Shown: positions 8,036 through 16,522 of the stretch, one piece after another
Layout of the letters: every line of letters starts with the position of its first letter
How positions within the stretch are numbered: the stretch's first letter is position 1
NCBI RefSeq assembly: GCF_900205865.1
Contig: NZ_LT906662.1
Coordinates: 1,811,411-1,875,410 of the forward strand
DNA: 64,000 nt
Direction: 5' to 3'
Source: Thermoanaerobacterium sp. RBIITD
GTDB lineage: Bacteria; Bacillota; Thermoanaerobacteria; Thermoanaerobacterales; Thermoanaerobacteraceae
Translations under genes and position numbers: made by a program
The notes under the pieces: model-generated
The model's database searches: none
What the model was told of the DNA's origin: nothing
Seen by the model: the letters and a program-made list of their open reading frames with translations, nothing else

Positions 8036-8104
8036 GATAAACTCCTTTCGTTTCCTGCAATACTTATATTCGCCTTGCAGGTGGCGATGATCTTTTACAA
8101 TTGT

Positions 8105-8133
8105 ATTATACTCTCATTATACGCACTTGTCAA
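8105..8133 (-). promoter_or_regulatory. Consensus sigma-A promoter for the minus-strand operon
   Basis: On the minus strand: TTGACA (8133-8128), 17 bases, TATAAT (8110-8105). Both hexamers are perfect. The only genes it can serve are those at 8035-4583. Confidence 0.85.
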
Positions 8134-8217
8134 TATAAAATGCGTATAAAATATCAAACAGGCTTAAATGCCTGCTTTTTTTATGTGCAAAAATTAAAAA
8201 AAAGGAGTTGGATATTG

Positions 8218-10218
8218 ATGGATTTTAAAAACAAAGTAATATTAGGCTTTATAGGTGCTATAACATACCTGTTAGCAAGCGTGTGGCTTTTAATGCCACT
8301 AGTTAAACTTTATCAACTTGCAGTGAATTTAAATCAAAATGTCAATTCAAAAGTGGATTTTTCAGTGATAAAGCAAATGTATCTGAATCCGTTTTTGGAT
8401 TTTAAATCGCTGCTAGATCCAATCATGTTTAAGGGGTATCTTGTTGCGTTGATGCTGTTGACTTTGGCGATAGTATTTCTGATAATTGCAGCAAAAAACA
8501 GTGCAATAAACGATGAAGGTGTAAAATATCTCAAAGATAATGGTACACACGGTACAGCAAACTGGATGACAGAAGGAGAAGCAAAAAAAGTATTAGGCAT
8601 AGGTACAAATGAAGGCTTGATATTAGGCAGAATAAATGGCAGAACAGTAACGCTTCCAAAAAAGACGTACTTCAATAGAAACGTAGCAGTATTCGGCGCA
8701 CCTGGCAGCATGAAATCAAGGTCATACGTAAGGACTAATATATTGCAGCTTGCAAAAGAAGGACAGAGCATAGTAGTAACAGATCCAAAAGGCGAATTGT
8801 TTAACGACATGGCACAGTTTTTAAGAGACATGGGATATAACGTAAAAATATTCAATCTTGTAAGCATGATACACTCTGACAGATGGAATCCAGTAGACGT
8901 GATACAGGACGATATAGACGCACAGACATTTGCCGAAGTAGTTATATCAAACACAAAGATAGCAGGTTCAAAATCAGGAGATCCGTTCTGGGATAGGGCA
9001 GAGCAGAATCTTTTAAAGGCACTTGTATTGTACGTAGCAACAGAATATTCAGGACGTGAAAGAAATCTGGCAAGTGTCTATTCGCTTCTGGCAAGTTCAG
9101 ATCCAAAACAGATAGACATGATCTTTAAAGGACTTCCTAACGGGCATCCAGCAAAAATGCCATATAACATTTATGCACAGGCTAATGACACAATCCGTAC
9201 AGGCGTTGTAATAGGACTTGGAACAAGGCTTCAGGTGTTTCAAAACAGGCTTGTACAAAGACTTACTGAAGAAAGTGACATAGACCTTGAACTGCCTGGT
9301 AAAGATAAGTGTGCATACTTCTGTGTATCCAGTGATATGGACTCAACATTCGACTTTTTGGCAGGACTTTTCTTCTCGTTTTTGTTTATAAAACTTATAA
9401 GGTACGCTGACATGAACGGAGGACATTGTGATCCTAACGTTTATTTCCTGCTTGATGAATTTCCTAATATAGGTGCAATACCAGACTTTACAAAAAAGAT
9501 AAGTACAATGCGTTCAAGAGGTATACATTCAAGCGTAATATTTCAGAACATAGCACAGTTAAAAAACAGGTATCCAAATGATGCATGGCAGGAAATTATA
9601 GGCAACTGTGACACAAGACTGTTTTTAGGCTGTACAGATACAGCAACGGCAGAATTTGTGTCTGCCTTGTTAGGACAGGCAACAGTACAGTCGCAGTCAA
9701 TAAGAAAAAAAGCAGGTTTTGAAGGTATGTTTGACTTCGGAGACGTGTCAATAAGCACACAAAAACGTGCCTTGTTAAATCCTGATGAAATATTAAGGCT
9801 TGAACCTATGAGTGCGCTTTTAATACTACGTGGACAAAAACCGTTTAAGGTTGAGAAAATGGACTATACAAAACACCCGTTATCAAAACAGATAAAGCCT
9901 ATTCCGATAAGTGAATACAATCCTGAATGGGTACAGCAGGAAGGCGGAGATTACAGTCCCGTATGGGACATTAGAGTTAAAGAAAGGCTTTTAAAGAGCA
10001 AAGAAAAACCTGATAAAAAATCTAAAACAGAACCTGATATAAAACGTGAAAAGGAAACAGATCCTGAACAACTCACCTTCTATATTAGTAATGAACCTAT
10101 TGCAAAAGAGGTAAAAGAACTTGACGAGATCGTAAAAGAAACAAATATAGAGCCTGAAACGAACCATGAGACAGAACCTAAACAAAAACCTAAAAGAAAA
10201 AAGAAAAGCGTGTGGTAG
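8218..10218 (+). CDS. VirD4/TraG-type conjugative coupling ATPase
   Basis: 666 residues from ATG 8218 (AAAGGAGTTG ten bases upstream; a longer upstream reading has no such site). Two N-terminal membrane helices (about residues 10-32 and 70-92) anchor a cytoplasmic ATPase. Walker A is GAPGSMKS near residue 160 and Walker B is VYFLLDEFPNIG near 410, followed by the RSRGIH and IIGNCDTRLFLG segments typical of TraG. The C-terminal ~90 residues are charged, Lys/Glu-rich and repetitive. T4 coupling proteins deliver the relaxosome to the mating channel. No relaxase or VirB4 gene lies in the window, so those must be elsewhere or be supplied in trans. Confidence 0.93.
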   Translation: MDFKNKVILGFIGAITYLLASVWLLMPLVKLYQLAVNLNQNVNSKVDFSVIKQMYLNPFLDFKSLLDPIMFKGYLVALMLLTLAIVFLIIAAKNSAINDEGVKYLKDNGTHGTANWMTEGEAKKVLGIGTNEGLILGRINGRTVTLPKKTYFNRNVAVFGAPGSMKSRSYVRTNILQLAKEGQSIVVTDPKGELFNDMAQFLRDMGYNVKIFNLVSMIHSDRWNPVDVIQDDIDAQTFAEVVISNTKIAGSKSGDPFWDRAEQNLLKALVLYVATEYSGRERNLASVYSLLASSDPKQIDMIFKGLPNGHPAKMPYNIYAQANDTIRTGVVIGLGTRLQVFQNRLVQRLTEESDIDLELPGKDKCAYFCVSSDMDSTFDFLAGLFFSFLFIKLIRYADMNGGHCDPNVYFLLDEFPNIGAIPDFTKKISTMRSRGIHSSVIFQNIAQLKNRYPNDAWQEIIGNCDTRLFLGCTDTATAEFVSALLGQATVQSQSIRKKAGFEGMFDFGDVSISTQKRALLNPDEILRLEPMSALLILRGQKPFKVEKMDYTKHPLSKQIKPIPISEYNPEWVQQEGGDYSPVWDIRVKERLLKSKEKPDKKSKTEPDIKREKETDPEQLTFYISNEPIAKEVKELDEIVKETNIEPETNHETEPKQKPKRKKKSVW

Positions 10219-10245
10219 GTATGCGCATACCTTAAACTGTGCATA

Positions 10246-10270
10246 AGCGGGCATTAAGCCTGCTTTTTTT
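10246..10270 (+). terminator. Terminator after virD4
   Basis: AGCGGGC-attaa-GCCTGCT followed by seven T. It is preceded by an exact palindrome GGTATGCGCATACC (10218-10231) that abuts the virD4 stop codon. Confidence 0.8.
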
Positions 10271-10306
10271 ATGCCTGAAAAAATTTTGAGAAAGGAGTTT
10301 TTAAAT

Positions 10307-11623
10307 ATGGAACTTATAATTTTGGATGAAATTAAAAAACAATTATTCCCTCTGCAAAAGGAAGAAATGGAACTATTAGAAGAAAGTATTTTAAAAGAAG
10401 GCATAAGAGAACCGCTTATTGTTTGGAATAATAATGACAAACAAATATTGGTAGACGGACATAACAGGTACGAAATTGCACAAAAACATAATTTAAGTTT
10501 CACAACCATAACAAAAGACTTTGCCGACATAGACGAAGCAATTGACTGGATCAACAGAAATCAATTAGGCAGAAGAAATCTGACAGACGAACAAAGAAAA
10601 TATTTGATAGGCAAACTCTACAATCAGCAAAAAGAAAAACATGGCGGAAACAGAGGGAACCAATATACTGGAAAAAATTCGGAAATGGCAAAGTATCAAA
10701 TTGATACTTTGCCAAACACAGAAAATACCAAAAAAGAAACTGCTACAAAAATTTCTAAAGCTATAAAATATGCACCAATAACAATAAAAAGATGTGGTGA
10801 TTTTGCCGAAGCAGTCGAAAAGGTCAGAGAAATTTCTCCGGTTGCAGCGCAAAAAATATTGCAAGGAGAAGTCAAAGACGCTGTCACCGCCTTGCCACAA
10901 ATAGCCAAAAAAGAACCTGAAAAGTTGCCTGAAGTTGTCAAAAAAATAGAACAAGGAAGCCAAAAAGTTAAAGATGCAGTTAAAGAAATTAACAAACAAG
11001 AAGAAATCAAAAAAGCCGAAGTTGTAACACTTCCTCCAGCAGCGATTGATATAAGGCACGGCGATTTCAGGAACGTCTTAAAAAATATTGAGCAAGTAGA
11101 CGCAATAATAACAGATCCACCGTATCCAAAAGAATTTCTCCCACTTTGGGAAGATTTGGGCAAGTTTGCGGCAGAAAAACTTAAAGAAGGCGGTTATCTT
11201 GTAGCGTATACAGGACAATTCCACTTGCCTGAAGTCTTTGCCTTGCTTTCTAAATATTTAGACTACGTGTGGACGTTTTGCCTATACCACGAAGGTCAAA
11301 CACAAATAGTCAACGGAGTTAACGTTATATGCAGATGGAAGCCTGTCTTGATATTCCAAAAAGGCAAAACAAAATTCACAAAAACAATTCAGGACTATAT
11401 TATATCAGAAGCACGTGAAAAAGACGGACATGACTGGCAACAAAGCATGTCAGGTGTAAAGAAGTTCATAGAGCTTTTCACAGACGTAAATGATACTGTA
11501 TGTGATCCGTTCACTGGCAGTGGAACAACACCAAAAGCCTGCAAACAGTTAAAAAGGAAGTTTGTAGGCGCAGAGATAGATGAAGAAACATATAAAATAG
11601 CAATAGGACGTGTAGGTTCATGA
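10307..11623 (+). CDS. ParB/Srx-domain fused to DNA (N4/N6) methyltransferase
   Basis: 438 residues from ATG 10307 (AAAGGAG 11 bases upstream). Residues ~10-80 are a ParB/sulfiredoxin-like domain with the VDGHNRY signature, followed by a helical region (TDEQRKYLIGKL). The C-terminal ~190 residues are a beta-class methyltransferase with catalytic ITDPPYP near residue 270 and, downstream, the AdoMet-binding DPFTGSGTT near 405. This fused layout is common on phages and plasmids, where it is an orphan methylase thought to protect or mark element DNA. A stop codon overlap (ATGA) couples it to the next gene. Confidence 0.85.
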   Translation: MELIILDEIKKQLFPLQKEEMELLEESILKEGIREPLIVWNNNDKQILVDGHNRYEIAQKHNLSFTTITKDFADIDEAIDWINRNQLGRRNLTDEQRKYLIGKLYNQQKEKHGGNRGNQYTGKNSEMAKYQIDTLPNTENTKKETATKISKAIKYAPITIKRCGDFAEAVEKVREISPVAAQKILQGEVKDAVTALPQIAKKEPEKLPEVVKKIEQGSQKVKDAVKEINKQEEIKKAEVVTLPPAAIDIRHGDFRNVLKNIEQVDAIITDPPYPKEFLPLWEDLGKFAAEKLKEGGYLVAYTGQFHLPEVFALLSKYLDYVWTFCLYHEGQTQIVNGVNVICRWKPVLIFQKGKTKFTKTIQDYIISEAREKDGHDWQQSMSGVKKFIELFTDVNDTVCDPFTGSGTTPKACKQLKRKFVGAEIDEETYKIAIGRVGS

Positions 11624-11985
11624 CACGTCCTGAAATAACACATAAAAGAGACCTGACGTTCAGCGGTTGGGTCCGTGAAAAGTTGCCTGACAGCAAAACA
11701 GGCTTTTGGGTAAGCGATATAGACTTTATTTTTTTCAATGGTAAGAAACGGACATTAATGCTTTTGGAGGTTAAACAACATAACAGCAGCTTGCGTCCAT
11801 TCCAAAACAAGCTATTTGCCTTTCTAGATGGAATTATCAAAAAAGGTAAGCCAAAAAGTTTCACATACTTTGGTTTTTGCATATTAAAGTTTCAAGGTAC
11901 TTGCTGGTATGATGGTAAGGCGTGGTTTAATGGAAAAGAAATAAGCGAAAAAGAATTTATAGACTTTATATACAAAAATTTCTAA
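11620..11985 (+). CDS. Small PD-(D/E)XK nuclease-like protein
   Basis: 121 residues. The start ATG overlaps the methyltransferase stop. The motif D-x(n)-EVK is present: SDIDFIFF, then TLMLLEVKQH, the core of PD-(D/E)XK-fold nucleases, about 18 residues apart as usual. The rest (FGFCILKF, WYDGKAWFNGKEI) resembles small phage endonuclease-like proteins. Coupling to a DNA methyltransferase suggests a modification-linked nuclease, but activity is unproven. Confidence 0.55.
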   Translation: MTRPEITHKRDLTFSGWVREKLPDSKTGFWVSDIDFIFFNGKKRTLMLLEVKQHNSSLRPFQNKLFAFLDGIIKKGKPKSFTYFGFCILKFQGTCWYDGKAWFNGKEISEKEFIDFIYKNF

Positions 11986-12017
11986 ACAGGCTTAAAAAAC
12001 AAGCCTGTTATTTTTTT
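11985..12017 (+). terminator. Intrinsic terminator
   Basis: AACAGGCTT (11985-11993) pairs with AAGCCTGTT (12001-12009), then A and seven T. It overlaps the stop codon of the nuclease-like gene. Confidence 0.85.
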
Positions 12018-12053
12018 ATATAAAAAATTTTTTTCGGAAAGGAGTTTTGCTTT

Positions 12054-13364
12054 ATGGAAAATATTAGACAAACTGAAATGTTGGACGTTAATGTACTTAA
12101 ACCGCACCCTTTGAACAAACTGTACTTTGACGACATAGAAGGACAGGCATGGCTGGACTTTTTGGAAAGCGTAGAAACAAGCGGAATAATAGAACCTTTA
12201 ATTGTTACAAAAAGCTATAAACCTGAACATCTTAAAGAAAATGAAACAGACCAAAACGTAGAAATAACAGAACTGACTGAAGAAGAATTAAAAAACTGCT
12301 ATGTGGTTGTAGCAGGACATCAGAGATTAAGAGCAGCAAAAGAATTAGGTTTAACTAAAGTGCCATGCGAAGTGCATGAGTACGTAGATAAAGACGGTAT
12401 TACTGCAAATGATTGGATTTTAAAGGAATTAATTGAAACGAATTTAAGGCAGCGTGGCAAAGGCAATCTTAATGATATGAAATCAGCGAAATGTTTACTG
12501 AAGCTTTATGAAATTTATGGAATTAGGAGAGGTAGACCAAATACAAATAATAACAATAATGGCATAGAAAAACACGACATAATGTCGCAATTTAATGATA
12601 AAAAATATCAAAATTATTTAGCTGATTTGTTAGGTATTTCTGTAAGACAATTACAACGCTTGTATAGGCTTAATAACCTAATTCCAGAACTCCAACAGCT
12701 TGTAGAAGAAAAGAAACTGACAACAACAGAAGCGATGCAGCTTGCACTGTTAGATGAAGAAGTACAAAGCAAACTCTATTATGCTCTTGGCGATGACATA
12801 AACAAAATGACAGCAGAACAAATAAAAGAAATTAAAGAAGAAGCTGAACGAGACCAGCAGGCACTTTTAAATAAAATAAACGATCTTGAAAAGGCATATA
12901 AAGCAAAAGAACTTGAATTAAAAAACAAGGAAAATGAAATAAGCCAGAAAGAAAACTTAATCAAGCAGTATGAAGCAGCAATAGAGCTTAACAAAAAGAA
13001 ATTAAAAGAACTTGAAAATAAAACTGTTGAAAAAGTTGAAGTAGTACCTGACAGCATAAAACAGGAACTTGAAAGACTTAAAAAAGCACAGATTGAGTCT
13101 GAAGAAAGATTTAAAGAAACGTATAATGAACTTTTAAGTTTGAAGCGTGAGTATGAAAAACTTAAAAACAGCAAGATTGAAATCAAAGACAATAGAAAAA
13201 TAAAAGATGTTATAAAAATTCTTGATGAAGTGCATTTAAAGCTTATGGAAATCAATCCTGAGGACATAAAAGAATGTGATCCTGAAACTTTAGAAAATTT
13301 CAAAATAGTCCTTTCAAATGTTAGTGAAACAATGGAGAACATTTTGATGCTTGAAATGAGGTGA
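12054..13364 (+). CDS. ParB-like nuclease-domain protein with long coiled coil
   Basis: 436 residues. The N-terminus has the ParB/Srx signatures (LKPHPLN, GIIEPLIV, VVAGHQRLRAAKELG). A helix-turn-helix follows near residue 190 (LADLLGISVRQLQRLYRLN, LTTTEAMQLALL), then a coiled coil of ~130 residues (about 260-390), rich in Glu/Lys. GGAAAGGAG precedes the ATG. It is the better candidate of the two ParB-type proteins for plasmid partition, but no parA is next to it, so a transcriptional or replication role is equally possible. Confidence 0.75.
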   Translation: MENIRQTEMLDVNVLKPHPLNKLYFDDIEGQAWLDFLESVETSGIIEPLIVTKSYKPEHLKENETDQNVEITELTEEELKNCYVVVAGHQRLRAAKELGLTKVPCEVHEYVDKDGITANDWILKELIETNLRQRGKGNLNDMKSAKCLLKLYEIYGIRRGRPNTNNNNNGIEKHDIMSQFNDKKYQNYLADLLGISVRQLQRLYRLNNLIPELQQLVEEKKLTTTEAMQLALLDEEVQSKLYYALGDDINKMTAEQIKEIKEEAERDQQALLNKINDLEKAYKAKELELKNKENEISQKENLIKQYEAAIELNKKKLKELENKTVEKVEVVPDSIKQELERLKKAQIESEERFKETYNELLSLKREYEKLKNSKIEIKDNRKIKDVIKILDEVHLKLMEINPEDIKECDPETLENFKIVLSNVSETMENILMLEMR

Positions 13365-13368
13365 GCAT

Positions 13369-14610
13369 GTGGAAGTACTGCAAAAAATACTTGACGCAGG
13401 AGGAAAACTGTATCAGGTTGGCGGTTGTGTTCGTGACAACCTAATGGGCATAAAACCACATGATATAGACTATTGCATAACAGGACTTACAGTAAAAAAA
13501 GTTTTGGAATTGTTTCCTGATGCAGAGATAACAGGCAAAGACTTTCCTGTGTTCAGAATCAATGGTGACGAATATGCTCTAGCACGCTCTGAAAAGAAAA
13601 ATGGTGTCGGATATAAAGGCTTCGAAATATATACGTCTCCTGACATAACAATAGAAGAAGATCTTGCAAGACGTGATCTAACTATAAATGCAATGGCAAG
13701 AGATATGGAAACAGGCAGAATAATAGACCCGTATGGAGGACAAAAAGACTTAAAAAAAGGCATAATAAGAGCAACAACCAAAGCCTTTGCTGAAGATCCG
13801 TTGAGAGTATACCGTGCTGCAAGATTTTCAGCAAAATATAACTTTTATATAGAAACAGATACAATGAAAATGATGCATGAGCTTAAAGACGAACTTAAGA
13901 CACTACCTACCGAAAGAGTTTTTGAGGAAACAAGAAAAGCACTTAACACAGACACACCATCAAGATATTTCAGATCATTAGCACAGGCAGAAGTTTTGGA
14001 TGTGCATTTTAAAGAACTTAATGATTTGCGTGGTATACCGCAGCCTGAAAAATACCATCCTGAAGGAGATGCCTTTGAGCATACAATGCTCGTGTTAGAC
14101 AGAATGGCAAAAGAAACAAAAAGTGAGGAATTAAGATTTTCAGCGTTGGTACATGATCTTGGAAAAGCAACAACTCCAAAAGAAATTCTTCCTCACCATT
14201 TTGGTCACGACAAACGTGGTCCCGAACTTGTGAAAAGTTTTTGTGAGCGTATAAAAGCACCAAAGACATGGGAGAAATGTGGTATCGCTGCTGCGGAATA
14301 TCACATGCAAGGACAGCGTTTCATGGAAATGCGTCCAGGCAAAAAAGTCACTTTTCTTGAAAATATAGATAAAACACCTCTTAAGGCAGATGGGATTGCA
14401 AAAATAATAGACGTAGATACGTCACATAAAGCAAAAACAAAATATATCAAAAAATATTCAGAAAAAATGTTTTCTGAAATAAACGGGAAAACAGTAAGAA
14501 TCAATGCAAAAGGACCAGCATTTGCTGAAAAGCTGCATGAAATGCGTGTACAATGGATAGCAAAAATGGTACAGTCAGAAACAGTACTGCAATGCTACAA
14601 AAACAACTAA
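13369..14610 (+). CDS. cca: CCA tRNA nucleotidyltransferase with HD domain
   Basis: 413 residues starting at GTG 13369 behind GAGGTGAGC. The nucleotidyltransferase core has GGCVRDNLMG and the metal-binding DID, followed by RRDLTINAMA and DPLRVYRAARF (the NTP and tRNA-neck motifs). A C-terminal HD domain shows H-TMLVLDRM and ALVHDLGK. Poly(A) polymerase is the alternative, but length and the HD module fit bacterial CCA-adding enzymes. The enzyme repairs or adds the 3' CCA of tRNA. Its presence on an element that also carries tRNA-Glu and a tRNA-mimicking Y RNA is unusual. Confidence 0.9.
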   Translation: MEVLQKILDAGGKLYQVGGCVRDNLMGIKPHDIDYCITGLTVKKVLELFPDAEITGKDFPVFRINGDEYALARSEKKNGVGYKGFEIYTSPDITIEEDLARRDLTINAMARDMETGRIIDPYGGQKDLKKGIIRATTKAFAEDPLRVYRAARFSAKYNFYIETDTMKMMHELKDELKTLPTERVFEETRKALNTDTPSRYFRSLAQAEVLDVHFKELNDLRGIPQPEKYHPEGDAFEHTMLVLDRMAKETKSEELRFSALVHDLGKATTPKEILPHHFGHDKRGPELVKSFCERIKAPKTWEKCGIAAAEYHMQGQRFMEMRPGKKVTFLENIDKTPLKADGIAKIIDVDTSHKAKTKYIKKYSEKMFSEINGKTVRINAKGPAFAEKLHEMRVQWIAKMVQSETVLQCYKNN

Positions 14611-14665
14611 GGTATGCGCATACCTTTTTCTGTGGATAAGACAGGTTTAACGCCTGTCTTTTTTT
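14611..14665 (+). terminator. Palindrome plus terminator after cca
   Basis: GGTATGCGCATACC (14611-14624) directly follows the cca stop and is followed by five T. A second hairpin AGACAGG/CCTGTCT (14639-14659) with a T-run ends the unit. The same two-part arrangement follows virD4. Confidence 0.75.
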
Positions 14666-14700
14666 ATGTCTAAAAAAATTTTGTAAAGGAGAGATGAACA

Positions 14701-15489
14701 ATGATAGATGAAAGATGGCAAGACATTTATGCGTCAAGACAGACAAACAAAATCCTGACAGGTGAATTAAACGCAATTGAAAGAGTAAAGATAGGAGGTG
14801 ACGAAGCAAAGGAATGTGCGGTAGTTTTCTACAATGGTGCAAAGGTATTGATTCCATTTGAAGAGATGGGACTGCCGAGAGAAGATGTCACAATAGTACG
14901 TTCAATGATAGGTGCAGAGATAGACTTTGTTGTACGTGGCATTGACACTGACAGAGAAATAGCAGTAGGTTCAAGAAAATTCGCAATGGCATTGAGAAGG
15001 AAACTTGAATTACCAAAACACAATGTAGGCGACATTATACAAATCAGAATTGATGCTGTTGGCAAAAACAGTGTAATAGCAGAAGTCTATGGCGTTGAAG
15101 TAAGAATACCAAAAGAAGATATAGACTATGGTTATATAGACAACATTAACGATCTCTTGCAAGTGGGTGATAAGGTTCAGGCAAAAATAACAGAATTAGA
15201 CATTGAAAAAGGCATAATAAAAGTTTCAGTAAAAGAAACAAAGCCTAATCCATTTTTAACAGTAGGCACAAAATACGTAAAAGGCGGTGAATATTTGGGC
15301 ACAGTAAAAGGCGTAAAGAGATATGGCTATTTTGTAAATTTGGAACAAGGTATAGACGTTTTATGTCCTAACACGTACTGGAAAGACATGCCTAAACGTG
15401 GTGACAAAGTGACAGTACGTATAACGTACATTGACAAAAATAAACAGTACGTAAGCGGAATATTAAAAAGAATTATCAGAAAAGCTTAA
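14701..15489 (+). CDS. S1-domain RNA-binding protein
   Basis: 262 residues. Two S1-type OB folds are recognisable. One spans about residues 100-175 (HNVGDIIQIRIDAVGKN ... VGDKVQAKITELDIEKG-IIKVS). The other spans about 190-260 (GGEYLGTVKGVKRYGYFVNL ... RGDKVTVRITYIDKNKQYV). The N-terminal ~95 residues may be a third, diverged one. Resembles ribosomal-protein-S1-like proteins of phages and plasmids. AAAGGAGAG precedes the ATG. It lies between cca and the giant RNA/tRNA region, so an RNA client encoded here is plausible. Confidence 0.8.
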   Translation: MIDERWQDIYASRQTNKILTGELNAIERVKIGGDEAKECAVVFYNGAKVLIPFEEMGLPREDVTIVRSMIGAEIDFVVRGIDTDREIAVGSRKFAMALRRKLELPKHNVGDIIQIRIDAVGKNSVIAEVYGVEVRIPKEDIDYGYIDNINDLLQVGDKVQAKITELDIEKGIIKVSVKETKPNPFLTVGTKYVKGGEYLGTVKGVKRYGYFVNLEQGIDVLCPNTYWKDMPKRGDKVTVRITYIDKNKQYVSGILKRIIRKA

Positions 15490-15491
15490 TT

Positions 15492-15516
15492 GCAGGCATA
15501 AAGCCTGCTTTTTTTT
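15492..15516 (+). terminator. Terminator after the S1 gene
   Basis: GCAGGC-ataaa-GCCTGC followed by eight T. Confidence 0.9.
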
Positions 15517-15563
15517 GCAAAACGTATTGAGAATAATTATCAAAAAGAAATTTAAAAAAAGTA

Positions 15564-15592
15564 TTGATTTTTGGAAATTTTATGTTTATACT
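15564..15592 (+). promoter_or_regulatory. Promoter of the giant structured RNA
   Basis: TTGATT (15564-15569), 17 bases, TATACT (15587-15592). The predicted start near 15599 coincides with the first helix of the RNA. Confidence 0.65.
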
Positions 15593-15598
15593 AAATTA

Positions 15599-16337
15599 GA
15601 AAATCTAATGTTGAGATCAGCATAAAAACGTAGGTATCTTTTCCATCAAGGTTGCCTATACTGTACCGTTCAACTACAGTAATAGGCGTAAAAGAAAGCC
15701 TAAGAACGGTTGTTGATTAGACATTAGCGGTGGCTCAATCGCACCGATAAAACGGAGCTTTAGATGCAGTGTAGAAACACAGGTGCAAATCCTGTACGTG
15801 CAATTCCTGATTTAGGAAAAAGATATGAGCTGGAATGTTCATATCAATGCAGGTTAGGTCAGTAAAGGAGACCGCTGCATTTGCACTTAATATAAAGGTG
15901 GAATGGCACTTCACCGTGCATGTTTGTTGGTAGCTTGCACAGGAGGCTGCATGATGTTTATACATCATGTCTAGATCCTAGGTCGTAAACCAACTGGGTA
16001 GTAAAGGAGGGTTCATCAGAGTCGGGACGGTCCTCCTACCGAGAAATCATTCCGACAAGGCTGTGGACAGTGCCAGTACGGAGGGCATCCACAGGACTCC
16101 CTTGTGACAGAAGCTATATATCAGGGGAGGGAAATGCCAGCAGTAGAAGGCGGGTTGGACGTCCACCCGTTAGCGCAGCTTCAAAGGTCATAATGGCAGA
16201 ACTGTCGCCCTACAGAGAAATCTGCCTACCTAATGTTTGACGAGGCAAGTTGCTTGCATGGGCATGTCGTTGAGCGGGACGTATCAGCGGCGGAAAAGCT
16301 TTTACAAGGTATGAAAAACTTTGTAAAAGCCTTTTTT
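15599..16337 (+). ncRNA. Giant ornate noncoding RNA (GOLLD/ROOL-like) upstream of tRNA-Glu
   Basis: About 735 bases without a gene, but with dense long-range pairing and a higher GC content than the neighbours. CTAATGT (15605-15611) pairs with 15721-15727 and encloses hairpin 15654-15665/15675-15687. That hairpin's loop CCGTTC (15666-15671) pairs with GAACGG 15704-15709, a pseudoknot. GTGCAA (15798-15803) with TTGCAC (15891-15896) closes a junction of three hairpins: 15804/15818, 15822/15845 and 15848/15889. GTTGGT (15926-15931) pairs with 15989-15994, and GGCAGA (16195-16200) with 16221-16226. It has its own promoter and a terminator. GOLLD and ROOL RNAs are known for this size, complexity and adjacency to tRNAs on phages and mobile elements. 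Which family it belongs to, if either, I cannot decide by eye. A group I/II intron is less likely: no ORF and no recognisable splice signals. Confidence 0.75.
16298..16337 (+). terminator. Terminator of the giant RNA
   Basis: A 12-bp stem (GCTTTTACAAGG with CTTTGTAAAAGC) is followed by six T. The tRNA starts only ten bases later, so it is transcribed either by read-through or from a promoter buried in the RNA gene. Confidence 0.85.
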
Positions 16338-16346
16338 ATATTTTAA

Positions 16347-16421
16347 GGCGGGTTCGTTCATTGGTTAGGATAGTAGGCTTTCAACCTGCTGAAACGGGTT
16401 CGATTCCCGTACCCGCTGCCA
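16347..16421 (+). tRNA. tRNA-Glu (anticodon UUC), CCA encoded
   Basis: Full cloverleaf: acceptor GGCGGGT / ACCCGCT (first pair G-U), D-stem GTTC/GGAT, anticodon stem GTAGG/CCTGC with loop CTTTCAA, and T-arm ACGGG-TTCGATT-CCCGT. Discriminator G and CCA are encoded. The unpaired-looking first pair is a G-U wobble, unusual for tRNA-Glu. Carried on a mobile element next to a giant RNA and downstream of cca. Confidence 0.93.
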
Positions 16422-16432
16422 ACTGAACATTC

Positions 16433-16466
16433 AAGGACTTACAAATTTTTGTAGGTCCTTTTTTTA
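16433..16466 (+). terminator. Terminator after tRNA-Glu
   Basis: AAGGACTTACAAA pairs with TTTGTAGGTCCTT, followed by T7. Confidence 0.85.
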
Positions 16467-16522
16467 TTTTTAAAAAATTTATCTGTGTCTTTTTAAAATA
16501 GAATTTAAGGAGGAAAAAACGA

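Noticed and set aside
8101-8217. N-terminal extension of the VirD4 protein
   Set aside because: It overlaps the divergent promoter and a hairpin; AAAGGAG fits ATG 8218.
15735-15968. Minus-strand gene inside the giant RNA
   Set aside because: Base-pairing explains the conservation, and there is no start signal.
15599-16337. RNase P RNA or tmRNA
   Set aside because: The universally conserved RNase P segments and a tmRNA tag frame or tRNA-like end are not found; the adjacent tRNA is a complete separate tRNA-Glu.
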